The notes under the pieces were generated by a model. The model did not search any database. It was not told the DNA's origin and saw nothing but the letters and a program-made list of their open reading frames with translations. Of a DNA stretch of 64,000 nt, positions 1 to 10,980 are shown in pieces. Numbering within the stretch: position 1 is the stretch's first letter; every line of letters begins with the position of its first letter. The translations under genes and the position numbers were made by a program. The stretch spans positions 4,278,001 through 4,342,000 of the forward strand of contig JARFIW010001491.1 in NCBI GenBank assembly GCA_036346225.1. Reading direction: 5' to 3'. Origin of the DNA: Platerodrilus igneus (Eukaryota; Arthropoda; Insecta; Coleoptera; Lycidae).

Positions 1-974
1 CTAACTCACTGAATAATATTTCTTCGATGTTATTATAGAAGGAAAAACATTTGTTTAACATGTGTTGATTTATTTAATTACAGCGAAGAGATTATAAAGA
101 ACGGAAATGACGAGGAAAAAGATTATGGGGCTAGTTCTGCAAGAAAACTAATGCCTCAAAATTCTTGACAGTTTTTCGAAAACTAAAACAACCGAGCTAC
201 ACGGTTTTAAGTTAAATTTTTACAATCAATTTATTTAAAGGTTTTATTTGCTGATTGAAACGATAATCGAATTTCACCTTGATGTGGTGGGTGACTAACA
301 ATAAAAAAAACCTTTGTTAAAGCAAGTTGCTAAAGGAAAGGCAATCTTTCAACGTAGTTATTGGTTGGATAGGGTAACCAGAGCTGGTCGTGTGTCTTCA
401 AAAACTATATTTCATACGACACTCTATAGAAACTAAAATTAGATCAACACCAAATAGGGCTTCACCAAGTCCTAGGCTCATAAAATACAAGATATACTCT
501 AAGAGAGAACTTGGAAACCCTCAGAGAAAAAATATCACCTTTGCTGTGTAAATACAGTTATCAAAAGTGGGAGGGTGTAGTATTTGTAATAAAGCAATAT
601 AGTTAGGGAAGAGAAAGGACATAAGAAACGTGCTCTTACTACCTTGCTATTGCAAAAGAAACGACATAAAATCGTTTCCGGCAATAGAAATATATCTGTT
701 ATCAAACCACACTATTGAAGCCATTTGATGATTACTGTAAGACAAAACTACAAGGGAGTTTGTTGTTTTAAGCTAATATAAAAACCAAATAGTATTACTG
801 ATCAAGCTTAATAGGATACACTGTAAAAATGATTACTAATAGATAACCATTTATATTTCATTTATTTAGCAATATCGATTGTTTGCCTACATTTGTACAC
901 GAGCTATATATCCCCAATTGATGTATATATTATAAAATAGAATAATTAAAAAATTATTAGAAAGTGTAAGAAAA
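1..974. other. No gene seen; AT-rich flank
   Basis: Both strands are closed by frequent stops and no reading frame resembles a known family. The sequence is AT-rich with short homopolymers. It may be the edge of an older repeat, but I see no termini. Confidence 0.5.
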
Positions 975-1450
975 TGTTAAGTAAAGTGCAAGAAAGTAAA
1001 TACAAAGACAATTTATAAAGTTTATTAACGTTCATGAGAACGGATGCGCTACTTTGTATCACAGACGATAGTGACACTGCAGATATCAGGTTACAGACGG
1101 TGAGGTACCGTGATTACCTAGAAATTAAGATTACAACATTGTGTTTATAAATAGTATTAAGAATAAGCAGACATAAGATTAGCAAGTTTCCACAGTCATG
1201 TGAGGGGTTAGGGAAACTATAAAAAGCCCGAGAGCTCAAGGACCCGGCAGTCAGTCAAAGTATTCAGCTTTAACATTGCAGTTGCTTAGGCTACTCACAA
1301 TAGTACATTATTAGTGTAATTTCGACTTAAAATAATTTAAATCAACTTGTCAAAATTCCATCATTCTTCTCTGTATAAATAAATAAATCTATTAAGAAGT
1401 TTTGGAACTGGTTTTTAAAAAAGCAGCTTCCTAGGCCCGAACCTTAACTC
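975..1450 (+). mobile_element. Possible LTR-like promoter segment
   Basis: This stretch has the order of signals found in an LTR. It opens with TGTTAAG, has a TATA box and a downstream arthropod-style initiator, and closes with two overlapping AATAAA signals at 1378-1387. I could not find a convincing TG/CA pair of ends, a primer site or a second copy in the window. It could equally be the promoter-bearing 5' part of the Penelope-like element that follows. Confidence 0.3.
1219..1256 (+). promoter_or_regulatory. TATA box plus TCAGT initiator
   Basis: TATAAAA lies at 1219-1225 and TCAGTC at 1251-1256, which puts the initiator A about 30 bases after the TATA box. This is the normal spacing of an arthropod RNA polymerase II core promoter. 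It points along the plus strand toward the Penelope-like remnant. Function is inferred from spacing only. Confidence 0.45.
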
Positions 1451-1693
1451 ACGTTTGTCCAAAATAAAACGGTTAATTTAGTTTAAGTTATTTATTTAAT
1501 AGACTGAATTCTCTTTTTAATGAATAATAATTTTTATTTACTAAAATAACAATCAACATTCATAAGAAAAATCAACTTTTCATAAAGTGGCTACAATAGG
1601 AACATCAAGAAATTTACAGCCTTACAACATTCGCAATTTAACAATCAACAGTTAAAGATAAAGATAATAGTAAATTGTTAGTGAACCACAGTA

Positions 1694-2033
1694 GTGTTGT
1701 TGGTCATTCCTGAAGAAGTTAAGAGTTTTTTATCTTTAGAGCCTAATTTCAATATTAAAATGTCGACCTCTGACATAAAGATAGACAAACTTCTAACTGA
1801 TATAGAATCTATTATTGATGTTGTGGATAAACCTGGAGAAGGAAAATCGCGCTTACGTTCTAGAGTTACTAATGTTATTACAAAGTTTTTTTACCAATCT
1901 TGAATATGACTCTTCAATAATAATCAAAAACTAGAGAGTATCGGATGTACAGTGTTACAAAAAAATTCCTGAAAGATTATCCCAAATTATATTAACTATT
2001 GCGGAAGGTGATGTTACGGTTATTTTGGTAACC
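1694..2033 (+). pseudogene. Penelope-like element, N-terminal coding fragment (PLE1, left part)
   Basis: An open stretch at 1694-1902 reads FLSLEPNFNI near its start, then an ESIIDVV helix and GKSRLRSRVTNVI. This resembles the region upstream of the reverse transcriptase in Penelope-like elements, where an LS-x-GP-x-F motif precedes a block of this kind. After 1903 the match continues with frameshifts as KKFLKDYPK and then AEGDVTVIL, matching the FLK-x-NPD and ADKGNVTV-type blocks. It then stops abruptly at the Ty3 element. The rest of the same element resumes at 6810. It is broken by frameshifts and stops and is not functional. Confidence 0.6.
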
Positions 2034-2561
2034 TGTTCTTGTTTGAGGGCCGCTTGATGTGTAGAACGCGGCTTACTACCCATACGTGGTTGTGTTGAAT
2101 TGATGATACCAAGGAATGATTATGACGGCCCCCAGATACGGCGGCGGACAGTGAAACGTTCGGACAGGACACAGGCTATGATGAGCACTGCGTTAGGATT
2201 TAGCAGGCTATGGCGAGCGCTGCTTGGAAAGGTCCTACAGGCTATGGAGAGCACTGTAGAGGACAGGAGTCCCAGACTATGGTGAGCACTAGGATGTCTT
2301 CTGCAGAATTCGAAATTATATTTATACAGTTCTGGTTGTTATCCTTCCTGTGTTGAAAAACGTTTATCAGGTCTTTAACCAATGAACTGCGTTTTCGATT
2401 TTTGATTTTGAACAAAGATTATCCAAATTTTATTAGAACAAAACTTAATTGGAATTTCTTGAGATTCTTTGGGTTGTTCTATTTCCAGCACGTGCACTCT
2501 GATATAGTCAAATGCACATTCTCATTCGTTCAGTGCTCCGCGTGTGATGATAGAGTTAACA
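2034..2561 (-). repeat. 3' LTR-like segment of the Ty3 element
   Basis: On the minus strand this begins TGTTAAC directly after the 12-G polypurine tract, where a 3' LTR should start, and ends near AAGAACA where Penelope-like sequence begins. It contains a TATAAATA box around 2318-2325 and four copies of an 18-base motif. It should match the 5' LTR at 6348-6809 but shares only the first few bases with it. The low boundary is uncertain: TGTTAC at 2012 is an alternative end, but the GDVTVIL match argues for 2034. Confidence 0.55.
2172..2290 (+). repeat. Four spaced copies of an 18-base motif
   Basis: CAGGCTATGGTGAGCACT-type sequences occur at 2172-2189, 2204-2221, 2238-2255 and 2273-2290. The period is 32-35 bases, with one to three differences between copies. 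They lie downstream of the TATA box in the LTR orientation, so they would be in the transcribed R/U5 part. Confidence 0.8.
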
Positions 2562-2573
2562 CCCCCCCCCCCC
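2562..2573 (-). other. Polypurine tract
   Basis: Twelve consecutive G on the minus strand, immediately before TGTTAAC, form the plus-strand DNA primer site of the Ty3 element. The pol frame would end at 2576-2578, just before it. Confidence 0.75.
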
Positions 2574-2680
2574 GCTTAAGAGTGTAGCGTAGCTTGGTTG
2601 ATGCGGGGAGGTGGTGGGCGAGTGGGTGCTGGTCGCATGTCTTTGGAATGTATTTTTATGTCTCCCCGTTCCATCCGCAC

Positions 2681-4867
2681 CTAGTAGATGTTGGGTCCGG
2701 CTTTTCTTTGGATTGGGTGGGGTCCAGCCCATTTGGCTTTGAATTGGTTTCTCTTGGAGGGATGGCTTTTGACCATGACCATTTCTCCAGGCGAAAACAA
2801 AGCGGGATCCTTGTTTTGAACATATTTCTCTTTGAAGCGGCGCTCGCGATCCTGAATCTCTCGGATGCGGCGCAGTCGAGCTTCTCCCTGATTGTCCACT
2901 GGCGGTTGGTGGAGGTCTCCCGGACGGGATAGTTCGTATCGCAGTAGGGCATAGCTGGGCGTAGTTCCCGTAGCTGCGTTCTTCCTGGTGCGGTGGAAGT
3001 ACACTATTTCAGGGAGTTTTTGGTCCCAGGATCGTGCATTGTGTTGGATTGCAAAAGCTCGCAAGGCTTTTTTGATCTCCTGGTTCCGGCGTTCTACTGG
3101 GTTCGCTTGTGGGTGGAAAATTGGCGTAGTCCAGTGGTGACATCCCCATTGGTCCATGGTTCGGTCCCATCGTCTAGATATGTATTGGGACCCATTGTCG
3201 GTAAGGATCTCTCTTGGGTATCCATACCGGAAGATAACCTCGTTCTTGAGCAAGTTGATGACAGTGGCTGTCTTGGTGTCAGGTGTCGGGAATGTTTCGA
3301 CCCATCTACTGAACAAGTCGGTTACGACCACTATGAACCGATTGTTCTGACCTGAAGTGATGCATGGCCCCATGGTGTCGACGGATATGACGTCCCATGG
3401 TCGGACTGGTAGATGTGATCGGAGGAGTGCTTTTTGCTGATACGGTCCCCTTTTCGTAGCAGCACAGGTCCAGCATTGATTTACAAATCGTCTTACCGCG
3501 TCACCGACCTTGGGCCACAAGAATCTTTCGCCGAGGACGCGGTAAGTTTCGTCGGTGCCTGAATGTCCAGCCAAATCATGGAAAGCGTGCAAGACGTCGG
3601 TCTGTGCATCGGGGCGCACCAGGAGCCAGTTCTGTTTAGGGTTGCATCGCCAGAGATATCCATTTTCGACTACGAAGTCTTGTAAGATTTTCTCTTCGTG
3701 AGGATTTTTGGGACCTCTTTGCTGTACGAGGAGCCATTCTTGGGTCATCCGTCCAAAAACTTCGCTGTCCCGTTGCGCAACTAGTATTCGTTCGGGCAGG
3801 TCCACTAGAGCCACGTAGTTGGCCCGGAGATTGCTCTGGTTGTTTGGTGGTAGCAGGTGGTAGTTTCTCTCGACTTGATTGAGATTGGCGCTGGCGTAGC
3901 TGACGATATTTCGGGACTCTTCGGTTTCTTGGTAGAGGACTGCTGCTATGCCTGTTTCACTGGCGTCGGTTTGTAAAATGAAAGGTTTGTTAAAGTCTGG
4001 TCGGTGGAGTTTTATTGGCTGGCTGATGGCCTGTTGGATGGCTTGGAAAGCTTGCTCAGTGTCTGTGGTCCGCTGGAAGCGTTGATTGGTTTGGAGTAAG
4101 TTGGTTAGCGGTGCTTGGAGGTCTACACACCGCGGGATGTAATCTCGGAGCCAATTGGCAAGGCCGAGAAAAGACCTTAACTGTCGTCGGTTCGTGGGTC
4201 GATATGCCTTCTGGATCTGTTCCACGTGTTTCGGTATGGGTTGATTACCTTCGGCGGTTATAACGTGACCTAGGTATTCAAAGTTTTGTACTCCAAAACT
4301 GCATTTCTCTAAAGCCAGGTGTAGCCAGTGTTGTTCAAGCCTTTCTAGGACAAGTCGGATGTGTTGTAGATGCCCTTCCCAGTTGTTGGAGTAAATTATA
4401 AAGTCGTCCAGGTGTACGAGCACAAACTTGCGAAGGTAGCCTGCCAGTATTTCTTGTGTCATCAGCTTCTGAAAACTGGCTGGGGCATTTTTCAGTCCAA
4501 ACGGCATGACGCGGAATTGGTAACTGGCTCCATCGGGCGTGGTGAATGCTGTTAGAGATTTGGACTCGGGGTCGAGTGATACTTGCCAGTATCCTGATTT
4601 GAAATCGAGGGTGGTAAAAACGGATGCCGTGCCAAGGTCTCGTAGTGCTTCATGGATGATTGATAAGTTTGAGCTTTCATCCCTGGTGATGGAGTGGAGT
4701 CTCCGATAGTCAACGCAAAATCGTGGTTTCTCGTCCTTTTTCTCCACGATCACTATAAGAAAGTTGTAGGTCGAGGTGCTGGGCTCGATGATTCGGTTAG
4801 CCAGCATATCCTCTACTTCGGTGGCGATGATGAGTTTCTTTTGTGGGGTGAATTGATACGGCGGCAA
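2681..4867 (-). pseudogene. pol: Ty3 pol: reverse transcriptase, partial RNase H, integrase
   Basis: The 728-codon open frame carries Ty3-type reverse transcriptase blocks (RFCVDYRRLH, TLDFKSGYWQ, FRVMPFGLKNAPASFQ and the catalytic VHLDDFIIYS) in the first 180 residues. The RNase H start (LQTDASETGIAAVLYQ) follows. About 20 residues after that the frame jumps from NQVERNYH to LLPPNNQ, so roughly 100 residues of RNase H seem to be missing. The integrase has the HHCC zinc finger (H near residue 427, QCWTCAATK) and the DDE residues in SVDTMGP, LTDNGSQY and PVERRNQE. The C-terminal KWAGP module ends at a UAG at 2681-2683. Past it the frame stays open for about 35 codons to a TAA at 2576-2578, so the UAG is probably a late nonsense mutation. 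Confidence 0.9.
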
Positions 4868-5106
4868 TCGGAAAGGTGTGTGTGGATTGGTCCGTATCGT
4901 GTGGCTGGTGCTGGCGGTGGTGGTTGGTTGTGTTGGTCTGTTGACAACGGAGTGGAACTCCTCCAGGAGTCCGTAAAATGTGGGTTAGAATTTGTCTGGG
5001 AACTGGTGGACTGTGGTTTGTGATGGCGACCTGTTGGCGGAGATGGGTGTCGTCCTCCTGTTCCAATGGAGTGTCTGGCAATTGTGTGTTCAAAGTGTAT
5101 GGATCC
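4868..5106 (-). pseudogene. Ty3 protease-to-RT connector, frameshifted
   Basis: This links the protease-like frame to the start of the reverse transcriptase. Low-complexity His/Thr/Gln-rich readings continue in another frame, and the junction has shifted at least twice. Together with the frame above it would make one continuous pol polyprotein in an intact element. Confidence 0.5.
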
Positions 5107-5556
5107 TCACTCGTGGTCCATGACTGCCTTTTGGCGTCGGAGCCAGGATTGTCCCAACATGACATCTTCTGCAAGATTGGCTACTACCAGAAAGGTTTCG
5201 TGGTCCGTCACTTTCCCGAGGGTGAATCGTGTGCGGAACTTTCCTCTTATTGCCATTTCAGTCCCTGCTTCGGCTAGATAGGCGGAGGCATGGTAGGGTT
5301 GTACCCGTGAGCCTGTGGGTATTCGATCTTCCCTAATCATGCACGCCGATGCTCCTGTATCTAGGAGTGCGTTGAGCGTTTTCTTTTGTATCGTGGCGGG
5401 GATTCTTGATAGTAGGTCATCGTGGGTAATGTTTAATCGCGCCAGTTCGTTTGGCCCGGCCGGGCAGTGTGGTGGCGCAGCTCGGCCGGAGTGTCGTTTC
5501 TCAAGTTTCTGGTCGGGCAATTCTGGTGCCAGTGTCTTTGAGGGCAGAAGCGGCAC
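5107..5556 (-). pseudogene. Ty3 aspartic protease domain
   Basis: The 149-residue reading contains NALLDTGASACMI, the catalytic Asp-Thr-Gly of retroviral-type aspartic proteases, and about 70 residues later DVMLGQSWLR, the usual hydrophobic-Leu-Gly C-terminal block. It overlaps the end of gag in another frame, as expected if protease is reached by frameshift. It runs into the connector and the reverse transcriptase. The element as a whole is broken. Confidence 0.8.
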
Positions 5557-6275
5557 CTTGGTTGTTGTTCGGTGGTGGTTGGACGTCTGGCAGCTGATGT
5601 AGGGTTGGCTTTTTTTAATGTTGCCTCTTTTAAGTTTTCCTCAATTCTCGTGAGGCGGTTGACCATTTCCCATAATGTCGTCGGTATGTGACACTGGATG
5701 GGGGTCCTCAGTGTCGGTAGGAGGATGTCTGTGAACAGCTGTGTGTCTCGGTTGGTGTCCAGTTTTAAACGGCGGGCTTGTTGCACCTTCGTGCCGAGGA
5801 AGGCGGTTACTGGTTGAGACGCCGTCTGCTTTTATCCATAGTAATTGTAGGTTATTCTGGCTCAAATGGTTGGACTGTCGTACTTGTCCAGGAATAACCT
5901 TTTGAATTCGCTGTAGGTGGGTTGGAACACGGTGTATGCTTCCCACCAGGTGGCTGCTTGGCCTCGGAATTGAGCGGTTGTTATGGGTACATTCGCATTC
6001 ATTGCTTCCATTTGTTCAAGGAAGTCTGTAGGATCCTCCAAAAGGGTGCCAGAGAATGTCGGTTTTTCTGTTTCGGAGGTGGCTGTGGTGACGTGGTACA
6101 GATCTTCCACGAGCGTCTTTATTGTGACCATTTTGTTGGTTGGTTGTGGTTGTTGCGCGCCACTGGGTTGTTGCAGTCCCAGAACTGTTAGTGGTTGGGT
6201 GGCCTTTTGGGTCGGAGGCGGCTGGTTGGTGTCCGGCTGGACGTTAGACGTGGTTTGACTCGTCGTCTCGGGCAT
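5433..6275 (-). pseudogene. gag: Ty3 gag (capsid and zinc-knuckle nucleocapsid)
   Basis: The start at 6275 (MPETTSQTT) follows a leader of about 56 bases after the primer site. A Gln/Pro/Thr-rich N-terminus leads to a capsid-like block with TFSGTLLEDPTDFLEQME and AATWWEAY, typical of Ty3 gag. The frame breaks near 5862 and continues through two other frames. One ends with CRFCPQRHWHQNC, a CCHC-type zinc knuckle at about 5505-5545, consistent with RNA-binding nucleocapsid. Two frameshifts make it a pseudogene. Confidence 0.8.
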
Positions 6276-6331
6276 GCTGATGGTTCTTGCAAGCGCGCTG
6301 TTTGCAAAATCTTCTTTGAAGACGGTCCAGA

Positions 6332-6345
6332 CACGTTGGACGCCA
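6332..6345 (-). promoter_or_regulatory. Primer-binding site, tRNA-Lys type
   Basis: Minus-strand TGGCGTCCAACGTG lies two bases inside the LTR end. It matches the first 14 bases of the tRNA-Lys primer complement TGGCGCCCAACGTG at 13 positions, with one C-to-T difference. Confidence 0.75.
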
Positions 6346-6347
6346 CT

Positions 6348-6809
6348 TGTTATCGTTGAAGTGTGAGGCGTCTTAAAACAAGTAGGCTTGGTTTAGTTAA
6401 TTGTTTAATAACAGAAGCAAAATAATTATAAGTTCCAAAAACAATACGTAAAATTAAAGTGAAATTGACTGATTTTGAGTCTTGGAGTAGTTCGGAAGTC
6501 TTCGGTTATCTTCAGAACTCTTCGGAAGCTTGATGCTTGCTTGTGAACACCAAAAATAAACTCAAACACTTGTATAATGAATGTCTATTGGGCTCGAAGG
6601 CGGTAGAAACGGCTTCGGTGGTCTTCGGAACTCTTCTGAATGTTTTCTGTTGTCCCAAAGAGTTGTGTTTTGAAATTAAAAACTATTACTTTACAATATT
6701 TACAAGTATGGAGGGTTCGGAAGTCTTTGGTTGTCTTCGGAACCTCTCGGAAGGCTTCGGAATTGAATAGTAAAGTTCAATAATTTATTGGATGATTTAC
6801 ATAATAACA
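6348..6809 (-). repeat. 5' LTR of the Ty3 element (462 bp)
   Basis: On the minus strand it begins TGTTAT and ends ATAACA, a perfect 6-base inverted repeat, and sits directly upstream of the primer-binding site. It carries three clusters of TTCGGAAGTCTTCGG-like sequence, near 6489-6534, 6611-6643 and 6713-6765, roughly 110 bases apart. They may be enhancer-like repeats in U3. An open frame of 77 codons on the plus strand across it is chance. Confidence 0.75.
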
Positions 6810-8330
6810 AAAAATTGACGAAGGACCCAACTTTTTCCATACAAAAGCGGGCCAATAAACACTTAAATTTTTATGTAATCACTTCATGATTACTAAATAG
6901 GACCAGACATTGTTAAGAAAAAATAATTGTATTCCAGGGACATTTTATGGGTTGCCTAAAATCCATAAAGATAATTTACCATTGCGACCCATCATCTCAT
7001 GTATCGATACTCCGACTTATAATGTAGCTTCCTTTTTATCAAAAATTTTAAAAAATGCTTTTCCTTTGGGAGGCTGGAATATCTAGAACTCTTTTTCGTT
7101 TGTTGATACTTATAGATACTATAAATTACCTGACGACCATATTCTTATCTTATTAGATGTCCGTTCGTTGTTTACCAACATCTTTATTGGCTTAGCGGTA
7201 GAAATCATTACAAAGAAATGGAATTCCATTCAATCACATGGTAATTTTGTTTTAGATTCTTTTGTATCTGCCATTCAATTAATATGTAATAACAAGTATT
7301 TTACTTTTAATTAGAAGTTTTACATTCAGGTATTTGGCACCCCTATGGGTTCACCTTTATCCCCTATCATTACTCAATTAGTTATCGATCCTTTGTTGGA
7401 GTATGTTTTCGATTCATTTCCGTATGATATACCTTTTATGGTTAAATACGTTGATGACATTTTGTGTTCTGTTCTTGAGCAATTAATAGAGTTATAATCC
7501 GAATTTGGTTTTTGCTTGTGAAAAGGAAGTTAACCAATGTATTCTTTTTCTAGACACATTAATCGTCAGATCATCTACCAACAACTTGAAGTTTGATATT
7601 TATAAAAAACCCACAGATTCTGGTAGGTACATTAATTGTCTCTCCAACCATACATTCCATCATAAACTTAACACTATTAATTGTCTAAAACACCGTATCC
7701 TCAATATTTGTGAACCTGAATTTTTCAACAAAAATTTAAAAGAATTAGAATCTATCGTACTGAATAATTCATACCTCAAAAATCTGGTTAAAAGGTTGCT
7801 ATATTCTAATCATCTATAGACTTCAATTAAAAACAATAGTGTTGATACTAAATTTAGGAATCTTCCATACATACAGAATGTAACTCCCCAAATCGTCAAA
7901 ATCCTTAAGCAATTGATATGTTTATAGCGAGTATGTATTATAATTCGATAGGTAGGTTGTTTACTAAATTAAAAGACAAGACAGATACGTCTCTATGTAG
8001 TAATATCATTTATCAGATCGAGTGTAGTTGTGAAAGAACGTACGTGGGACAATCCAAACAATGGTTAAAAACCGGATTATACAACATAAAAGTGATTCCA
8101 AGATTGGTAAAACGTGTTGTGCCTTGTCTTCACAACTTTATGATTCTAAGTATCATGTGAATTTTGATAAAATCAAGATTTTGGATATTGAGAGTAACTA
8201 TTACAAAAGACTGTTCCTAGAATCGTTTCATATTTACCGACAACATAATCCTTTAAATAACAAGTTGGATATTAATAATTTAAATGTGGTATATTCGGGG
8301 TTATATAGTGTTAATAATAAAAGCGGATGA
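6810..8330 (+). pseudogene. Penelope-like element: reverse transcriptase and GIY-YIG endonuclease (PLE1, right part)
   Basis: The sequence resumes as KLTKDPTFSIQKR, then GTFYGLPKIHKDNLPLRPI, LLDVRSLFTNI, GSPLSPIITQL and the catalytic KYVDDIL (7446-7463). It continues as PFLDTL-type and SGRYINCLSNHTFHHKLNTI blocks. This order is diagnostic of Penelope-like reverse transcriptases, which are related to telomerase. From about 7985 the reading IYQIECSCERTYVGQSKQW gives a GIY-YIG-type endonuclease, followed by IQHKSDSK and RLFLESFHI. Frameshifts (near 7495, 7820 and 8060) and stops show it is dead. About 25 residues between left and right parts are missing at the Ty3 insertion. Confidence 0.85.
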
Positions 8331-8513
8331 AGTTAGAATTGTTTGCTATATAAAGGAATCACGTTTAGTTTTATAGTTTCTATTTGTCCTTGTTATCATC
8401 TTGTATTAGATTTATATTGTTATCTTCTGTAGTCGTGTTGTACTTTGTTTTCCGATAATAAATTTGTAAGAACCATTATCATATAGTAATTGTTGTATGT
8501 TACTCTAGCGCAG

Positions 8514-8621
<108 letters not shown>

Positions 8622-8821
8622 TTCTGATTGTAGTGTTTAATTTTAATTTTCGACCTGCTACTTTTAACTCTAGTGTTACGTAACTATTTATTAATGCTGT
8701 GCGTTATGTATGGAACTGCGTTTTTTATTTTGTTACTCACATTTATATAAAGTCAAAGTAATCACGTAAATAGATTGATTGCATTGTTTCAGAGCTTGTA
8801 ACTATTTCAACATAATTTTAG

Positions 8822-8857
8822 TCTTTGAAGAAGGCATAGTTTGTGTGCCGAAACGCT
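8822..8857 (+). ncRNA. Hammerhead-like motif of PLE1
   Basis: TTTGAAGA is followed by a short hairpin GGCA...TGCC (8833-8849) and then GAAACG. This mirrors the hammerhead core layout (CUGANGA, stem II, GAAA). The first core base is T rather than C, so catalysis is doubtful. Minimal hammerheads are known from Penelope-like elements; the assignment here is by layout only. Confidence 0.4.
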
Positions 8858-8929
8858 GAATACAATTACAATTTGACACTGTAGTTTTTGCTGTATGAAC
8901 GATTGCATCCAAGATTTTACTAACTATTA

Positions 8930-8934
<5 letters not shown>

Positions 8935-8962
<28 letters not shown>
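8935..8962. repeat. (TA)n linker before element A
   Basis: About 28 bases of alternating AT join the Penelope-like tail to the first element of the array. Confidence 0.9.
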
Positions 8963-8966
<4 letters not shown>

Positions 8967-10980
8967 ATGGATTCAAAGGGTTAAATTTGGCGTAAGCAAT
9001 GCAATATCAAACACCCTGTATAGAGAAACGAACAATTTATTTACCCGCAAAAATTATTTTATTTATTTAATTTAAACGGACATGCATTGACGTAAAAGTA
9101 ATAGGTTCATAAAGAAAACCAGTTTTAAAAACAAACAGAAACGCATAATTAATTTAATTTATTTTAATTCAACGTGTAATAGCATTAGAAAACACACCGG
9201 GGTATAGAAAATCAATAATCCCAAGGCAAAATGTTCGTTGTAGCAAACGTCAGTTGTATCGAATACCGTGAAATATAGACTCCAAGAATTGGTATTTTAA
9301 ACGGGCAATAATTAAGAACACCTGCATGTTTGAAAGGTTACCTTCTTCGAATTTATCAGCATAATAAAACGGACTTCAAAGAAAATATTTCCAACCGTCA
9401 GTGGCTTCGAATAACAATCTAACAAAGTTTCTTAAAGAGCGGAAAAATGCACGATCAATAATATGCTACAGATAGAGACTGGTATAAAAACATTGGTTTC
9501 AAAACGCACGTATTCAATCCACGTGGAGTCATGCGACGCTGTCAGCAATATCGATTTTCTATAACTCAAGTGAGGTTTGGAACGCGACATCAAATATGCA
9601 TAAGACAGGGATAAAAATATTACAGGCGGAGTTTTACAACGGACGAACACGCGACAGGTGAAAGCGATTTTTCGGATCATACGACAAGTTCACGAGGTGA
9701 ATTTCTGGAAGCTTTAAGGCGGTTATATTAAAATTTGCAGAAGTATTATTTTAAAATAACTTTTAACGGGAAGAGTGGCCGAGAGGTGGCATTTTAACAC
9801 TATAAATACTTTAAGAGAATTAACATCGCTCTCTTGGTATTCTCATCGCTCTCTTTGTATTTTCATAGTTTTAGACAATAAACCGACGTTATAGTAGAGG
9901 CTTGTGAGTTTTGAAAAATTTATAAATTCATAAAAAGTAGTATTAGCACGTATAACGTGGTAAGCTGAGGCCTTATAGTTATTAACGTGAGTAGTGTCGA
10001 GTGAATTAAATTAATCGAGGTCCACCTAATACCATAACAAGCTAATAAATCAATAAACAAAAGTATAATATACGTGAATTTGGATGCAGGGATGGAATGG
10101 TAATTGGTAGCACGAAGTTCGGCGTATACTGAGGTTATCATCTATAAATATCTGGAAGATAGAGCATCATCGAAGGAGATGGAGACTTGAAGCATTTTCC
10201 AGGTAACTCATTTGAATTTGCTGTTATTTGATAAACTGTTAGAATTATTTGTGATGTGTGAGTGAACTTTGATGGTCATTTATGGTTATTTAACGTATCG
10301 GAAAAGATACGTGTGCTTGACAATTCTTAAGGTATTTTAAATATTGAAAAAAAAAGTGTATGTAAAGATTACTAAATTTCATTACGAATTTAAATTGGAT
10401 TGTTAAGGGTACATGGGTTTATTAGTTTTGTAGTAATTTTATGCAAGGTAAAAGGCATATATTAATAAACTGGGTTATTATGAGCTCACCATACTCCAGT
10501 GTGCAATAAATATAGGGTATTATTTGGGGCCCATTTACTCCTGTTGTATTAAATGTGTTTGCAATTAAAATTGTAAAATACGGACTTTACAAAAATATCA
10601 CTTATTGAGTTGTAATTAGTGTACCAAACTGTATATATCTGTGAATAATTTTTTGTAGATAGCGGTAAATAAAGATTGTATGATTGTTGTATTATTTGGT
10701 GATTTTATTAAATGATGTGTAAGTGGGAAGGAAGAATGATTGCAAATTTAGGTATCCGAGAAGAGGCACATCTGAGCTAACCAGGGAAGCTGCTGAAGAT
10801 TGTTGCAGCAGAATAAACGGGTAAGAATATTTTATAATTTTTTTTTGTTTTTCTGAAAATCAGTGTTGACACGGTGATGTCAAACCTATATGTTCCCGAT
10901 CACAGCAATCTTATGACGGCCGAACGTTAGAATTTGAATAGGTTTTAGGGAGATCCAGAGACTGACCCCACGATCCACAG

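Larger units (their letters stand above)
2034..6809 (-). mobile_element. Ty3-type LTR retrotransposon inserted in the Penelope-like element
   Basis: Read on the minus strand the order is 5' LTR (6809-6348), primer-binding site, gag with a zinc knuckle, protease, reverse transcriptase, partial RNase H, integrase, a 12-G polypurine tract and a 3' LTR-like segment. This gene order (RT before IN) is that of Ty3 elements. No envelope gene is visible. All genes carry frameshifts or stops. Penelope-like coding sequence ends at its low side and resumes at its high side, so it landed inside an older element. No target-site duplication is visible, and the two LTR regions do not match each other. Confidence 0.85.

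Noticed and set aside
6480..6770. Heat-shock elements in the 5' LTR
   Set aside because: TTCGGAA-type repeats look similar, but the spacing of GAA/TTC units does not fit the alternating five-base pattern.
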